Positions 60,569 to 64,000 of a stretch of 64,000 bases of DNA are shown one piece after another (positions within the stretch are counted from its first letter, which is position 1; each line of letters starts with the position of its first letter). The position numbers were made by a program, and so were the translations under genes. Under the pieces are notes generated by a model. That model was not told the origin of the DNA, did no database searches, and saw only the letters and a program-made list of their open reading frames with translations. This DNA comes from Acytostelium subglobosum LB1 (lineage: Eukaryota > Evosea > Eumycetozoa > Acytosteliales > Acytosteliaceae): positions 124,001-188,000 of the forward strand of contig NW_012236519.1 of assembly GCF_000787575.1 (NCBI RefSeq), in the 5' to 3' direction.

Positions 60569-61995
60569 ATGGATACAAGTAGTAACACTACGTCGACGAC
60601 AGAGAGTGTCAATGATAACACTTCAACCACCTCCACAGCAACATCCACAGCATCTACTTCAACAACACCTGCCACAACAGATGCAAATAGGAAGTGGACT
60701 GATGTGAACTATAAGTTCTGTGAGGTCAAGGAGAAGGAGGAGGTAGAGGAGCATGTAATACAAAAGGAGACATCATGGGAAGATGTTGACTGGGATCACA
60801 TCAGAGAACAGATTGCCGAATCACTCATCAAAGCAGAGACCGACACACTATCCGAGCAAGATCGTCAACAATACGAGGAGAACGCAATGGACTATTGGTA
60901 AGAATGAATGAATCATTGATGGATTGATTGATTGGTCGATGCAGGTTCACTAACTCATACATAAAGGGATAAGTTCTATCGAAGGAATCAGGACAAGTTC
61001 TTCAAGGATCGAACTTATCTTCACATTGAGTATCCAGAGCTCAATCCACTTAATATCAACAGAGATCAAACTACACACTTCTTTAACTTTATCAACAATA
61101 AGCTGGCAGTCGATGGAAATGGAAACACGACAACTGGCGGCAACAGCGTAGACACCACATTGACCATGACCACAACCACAACCACGACCACGACAACTAC
61201 AACCACTGAATCAGATACTTTGCAACAACAACATAATGGTGATGTCATGGAGATGAATACAAGATGGTGGGAGCATATCAATGAATTGAACAAGGAGACT
61301 GCAACAAAGGTTGTTATGGAGGTTGGTTGTGGCGCTGGCAACTCAGTGTTCCCATTGCTCAAGCTCAACCCTGAGAAGTACTTCTACGCTTTCGACTTCT
61401 CTCCACATGCTATCAACCTCGTTAAGGTATGTCCTGTCCGACAAAGCCTAGCCCTCGCAGCATCCACCAACTAACCTGTCACCTCAATCAATCAAACAAC
61501 AACAAGGCACATCCACTTTACAATGAGGACAGAGTCACTGCGTTCGTCTGCGACATTGCCAATGAACCATTGCCAGTGGATATCAAGGAGAACTCTGTCG
61601 ATATTATATTGATGATATTCGTGCTGTCGGCCATATCGTTCGAGAGGATGGATCAAGTGCTGTCGACACTGTATCGCGCACTCAAGCCTGGCGGCATAAT
61701 ATACGTGCGAGACTATGGCCTGTACGACATGACACAGCTACGTTTCCTGTCCAAGAAGGGCAGGAAGATCGATCAGAACTTCTATCTGCGCTCCGATGGC
61801 ACCAGGACCTACTTCTTCACCACCGACGTCTTGTCCAGTCTCTTCACCAAGGCTGGCTTCAACACATTGGTCTCCAAGTACGACACCAGAGAGCTGCGCA
61901 ATCGCAAGAGGATGATATCAATGTATCGTGTATGGATCAGAGGAAAGTTCCAGAAGCCCCTGGATGCTGCCACTCCTGCCATTCAGCAGTCTTAA
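60569..61995 (+). CDS. METTL2/6-type tRNA 3-methylcytidine methyltransferase
   Basis: Seen: exons 60569..60897, 60967..61426 and 61507..61995 give 425 residues. The N-terminus is Ser/Thr-rich low complexity; then WEDVDWDHIREQIAESL and YWDKFYRRNQDKFFKDRTYL, typical of the family; a Thr run of about 14; motif I VVMEVGCGAGNSVFPLL; FYAFDFSPHAINLVK; LKPGGIIYVRDYGLYDM; and a C-terminal end NRKRMISMYRVWIRGKFQKP. Known: METTL2/6/8 and yeast Trm140 place 3-methylcytidine at position 32 of tRNA-Thr, -Ser and -Arg. Inferred: the same, most like METTL2. The poly-Thr insert lies between the N-terminal family motifs and the SAM domain and should loop out. Confidence 0.92.
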
Positions 61996-62132
61996 GTAAT
62001 ACAATGCATGATGGAGTTTGTCGCGACAAAGTTGGAAAGGCTACTTTGTAACCTTGTTTATTACTACTTTATCGGTTGAATGAGGATGGGATGGGATGGG
62101 ATTGGATGGATAGAGTGAATATATATATATTG

Positions 62133-63866
62133 TTATCTTAGACCATGGTCAGGTGGACATGGTTTACTCAACTTAATCTTCTTGGGCTTATCCTTTGGCT
62201 TGACCAACAGGAAGATGGCAGTCAACACGGCCATGCAGAAGAAGGCAATGATATAGATGACCCAGAACCACTTCAACACTCTAATGTTACGCACTGCAGT
62301 GTTGAACATTGCTATTGATTGATTGAGTAGATAGATGGAGAGAGGATTAGTATACTCGCCGACGACGATGGATAAGAGATGTGGATATACATACTGTTGA
62401 TGGCAGTGGCGTTGGCGTAGCCAGAGAATCCCATTGTTGCAAACTGTGTAATACTGACACAGCAGATGAGGATCAGGCCGACGTTGAATAGGAATGCATT
62501 CATCATTGTACCTCCAACCTTCATTGGATGAATGGGGAAGAGGAAGAAGAGACGAAGGCCAAACTTGAAGTTGCCCTTGAGCACACAGAACAGCAGGTAG
62601 AACGAGTAGATACCATAGGTGATGGTGCCGAGGAAGCCCCAGGCATTGTCCAGCGAGATGAGCAGCAGGTTGAGGAATGGGAAGAAGGGCTCGGGCTGCG
62701 TCCACATGAAGAGGATGTTCTGCATGAGCCATGTGAGTGAGAGGGCGGCGGCGATGAAGCCCAGGAAGAACTGGGCGTAGTAGAAGATGACCTTGCCTCC
62801 CTGGCGCTGGTAGGAGATCTTGAGGATCTCGTAGTCCTCCTCCAACAAGAAGACGGCCGCTCTGAAACGGTTGTAGTTGCGACGGTCCTTCCTGCCCATG
62901 ATGCCACCAGAAAGCTTGGACTGGATCTCCTTGCCGATGGCGACGAGCTCGGTGGCACGGTCACCGATCTTGGTCTTGCGCTCCAAGTACTTGTCGTAGG
63001 GAATGCGCTGCGGACGGTTCTTAAAGTCGCCAATCATGTCCATTGGCAGTGCGGCAATGCCGATGCCTCCAAAGATCACAAAGAGGAACCAGCCAAAGAA
63101 TGAGACAATCGTGATGATGAACAGGGGGATCGACACACGGAACGAGAGGAACTCGGTGAGCGAACGATACTCCTTCCTCATGTTGGTCCACGACAGAGGG
63201 CTGGTTGTGTTTTGTGCGGCGGCACCCCAGGCCTTGGCATAGGGTGGCATGTTCTCTGTTGTGTCGGGGGCCGCCCTCTGCTGCGGTCTTTAGGCCGTTG
63301 TTCTCGGTGATGTACACAAACGACCAGTAGGCCGCCTCGAATGGCTCACCCTCTGGGAACTCTTGCGACCACTTCCTAGCCGACTCGCTGGTGAAGTAGG
63401 CTGGCGTGGTGGTGGTGAGCGAGTTTGTGACGACGATGGTTGGGATGTCGGCAATACCAATGAGGAACCAAAGGATGACGACGATGGCCACAAAGAGGAA
63501 GAGGATGGCGAACGTGCCCTTGATGGCGCCAGTGAACTGGTTGCCGCTGCCGTCGGCCTCCTCTGACTCGTAGAAGAACATGGCGAATGGCACGATGACG
63601 ATAGCAAACACCGCAATGACGATGTAGACCACGATCCACATCGTCTCCATGGGGAAGCCACCGTTCGTCGTCAGATTGGCCACGTCGAGCGGTAGCATCA
63701 GCACACTGACCGCTGCCAATGCAAACCCGAGTATTACCACTACCTTCGGGAAGTATGCCACATTCTTATCGTCTGGATGCTGGAAGTAGACGATCAAGTA
63801 GAGACTGGCCAACATAACCAGTGCTACTACCACGACTGAGACAATAATCATATATATATTGACCAT
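62133..63866 (-). CDS. LMBR1-family multi-pass membrane protein
   Basis: Seen: exon 1, 63866..62395, and exon 2, 62311..62133, about 549 residues. Some nine hydrophobic segments alternate with a basic cytosolic loop ([38 protein letters not shown]). The stretch [20 protein letters not shown] fits the LMBR1 family, as in lysosomal LMBD1. The end is [15 protein letters not shown]. Known: the family includes lysosomal cobalamin exporters and receptor-like proteins of the plasma membrane. Odd: the frame shifts by one base between residues near 200 and 205, exactly at a run of five G (63266-63270), and no intron fits there, so an assembly indel is the likely cause. The start is the ATG at 63866, after an AT-rich leader. 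Confidence 0.85.
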
Positions 63867-64000
63867 TCTTCTCTATATTTGTTTGTTGTTTAATTGATCT
63901 CGAGATCAATATAATGTATCCTGTTGTTGTATATCTAGCTGTCTGTCAAGTCTGTTGATGACTAATGTGAAATATAAATTTGATTGATTGATTGAATGTG

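Overview
This window is nuclear DNA from a social amoeba (Dictyostelia). It has about twenty-five densely packed genes with short GT-AG introns (36 to about 100 nt). Introns and leaders are full of CATT/CAAT tetranucleotide repeats, and AATAAA signals lie close behind stop codons. Host proteins carry Asn, Thr, Ser and acidic homopolymers, and gene families (EF-hand/PH phospholipase D, LRR-RasGEF, DD3-3, DNA-PKcs) are of dictyostelid type. Coding DNA is clearly richer in G+C than in Dictyostelium discoideum, so a species outside the D. discoideum group is likely; I cannot name it. Three isolated N bases and frame slips in short homopolymer runs point to draft-assembly errors.

Layout: 1-1193, last exons of proteasome subunit Rpn6/PSMD11 (+). 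1508-1895, COA5/Pet191-like COX assembly factor (+). 2232-3462, four-exon membrane protein (-), possibly Pex11-like. 4941-8093, LRR-IQ-RasGEF (+) whose start codon is an exon of its own. 8541-9830, oxysterol-binding protein (-). 11337-12570, GDP-mannose 4,6-dehydratase (+), tail to tail with DNA-PKcs at 12721-25470 (-, 4138 aa, six exons). 25762-30110, two tandem genes related to bacterial insecticidal crystal toxins (-): one is a fossil, the other (28028-30110) looks whole with one intron. 30761-31174, small spliced acidic orphan (-). 31883-34135, motor-less IQ/DIL-domain protein (+). 34453-35280, methyltransferase (+). 35358-36951, class III aminotransferase (-). 37364-38788, serine carboxypeptidase (+). 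39476-43348, EF-hand/PH phospholipase D (+). 44079-47018, TKL-type kinase with Ras-association-like regions (+). 47181-48667, F-box/kelch protein (-). 50283-51482, Golgi SNARE GOS28 in six exons (+). 52132-52626, a previously unmarked spliced membrane-protein gene or remnant (-). 53212-55044, DD3-3-like surface protein (-). 56429-59314, topoisomerase I (-). 60167-60388, 42-residue membrane micropeptide in two exons (+). 60569-61995, METTL2-like tRNA methyltransferase (+). 62133-63866, LMBR1-family membrane protein (-).

Most genes are unrelated housekeeping or signalling genes, so there is no operon-like system. The most unusual content is the 25.7-31.5 kb island: the Cry-toxin-like pair, the orphan gene and a 20-bp inverted repeat around the orphan's start codon. 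Other points of note are an SQ/TQ cluster in DNA-PKcs that matches the human ABCDE autophosphorylation region, several small spliced genes that simple ORF calling misses, an in-frame translatable intron in topoisomerase I, and several perfect short palindromes between genes. I found no tRNA, rRNA, CRISPR array or autonomous transposon.
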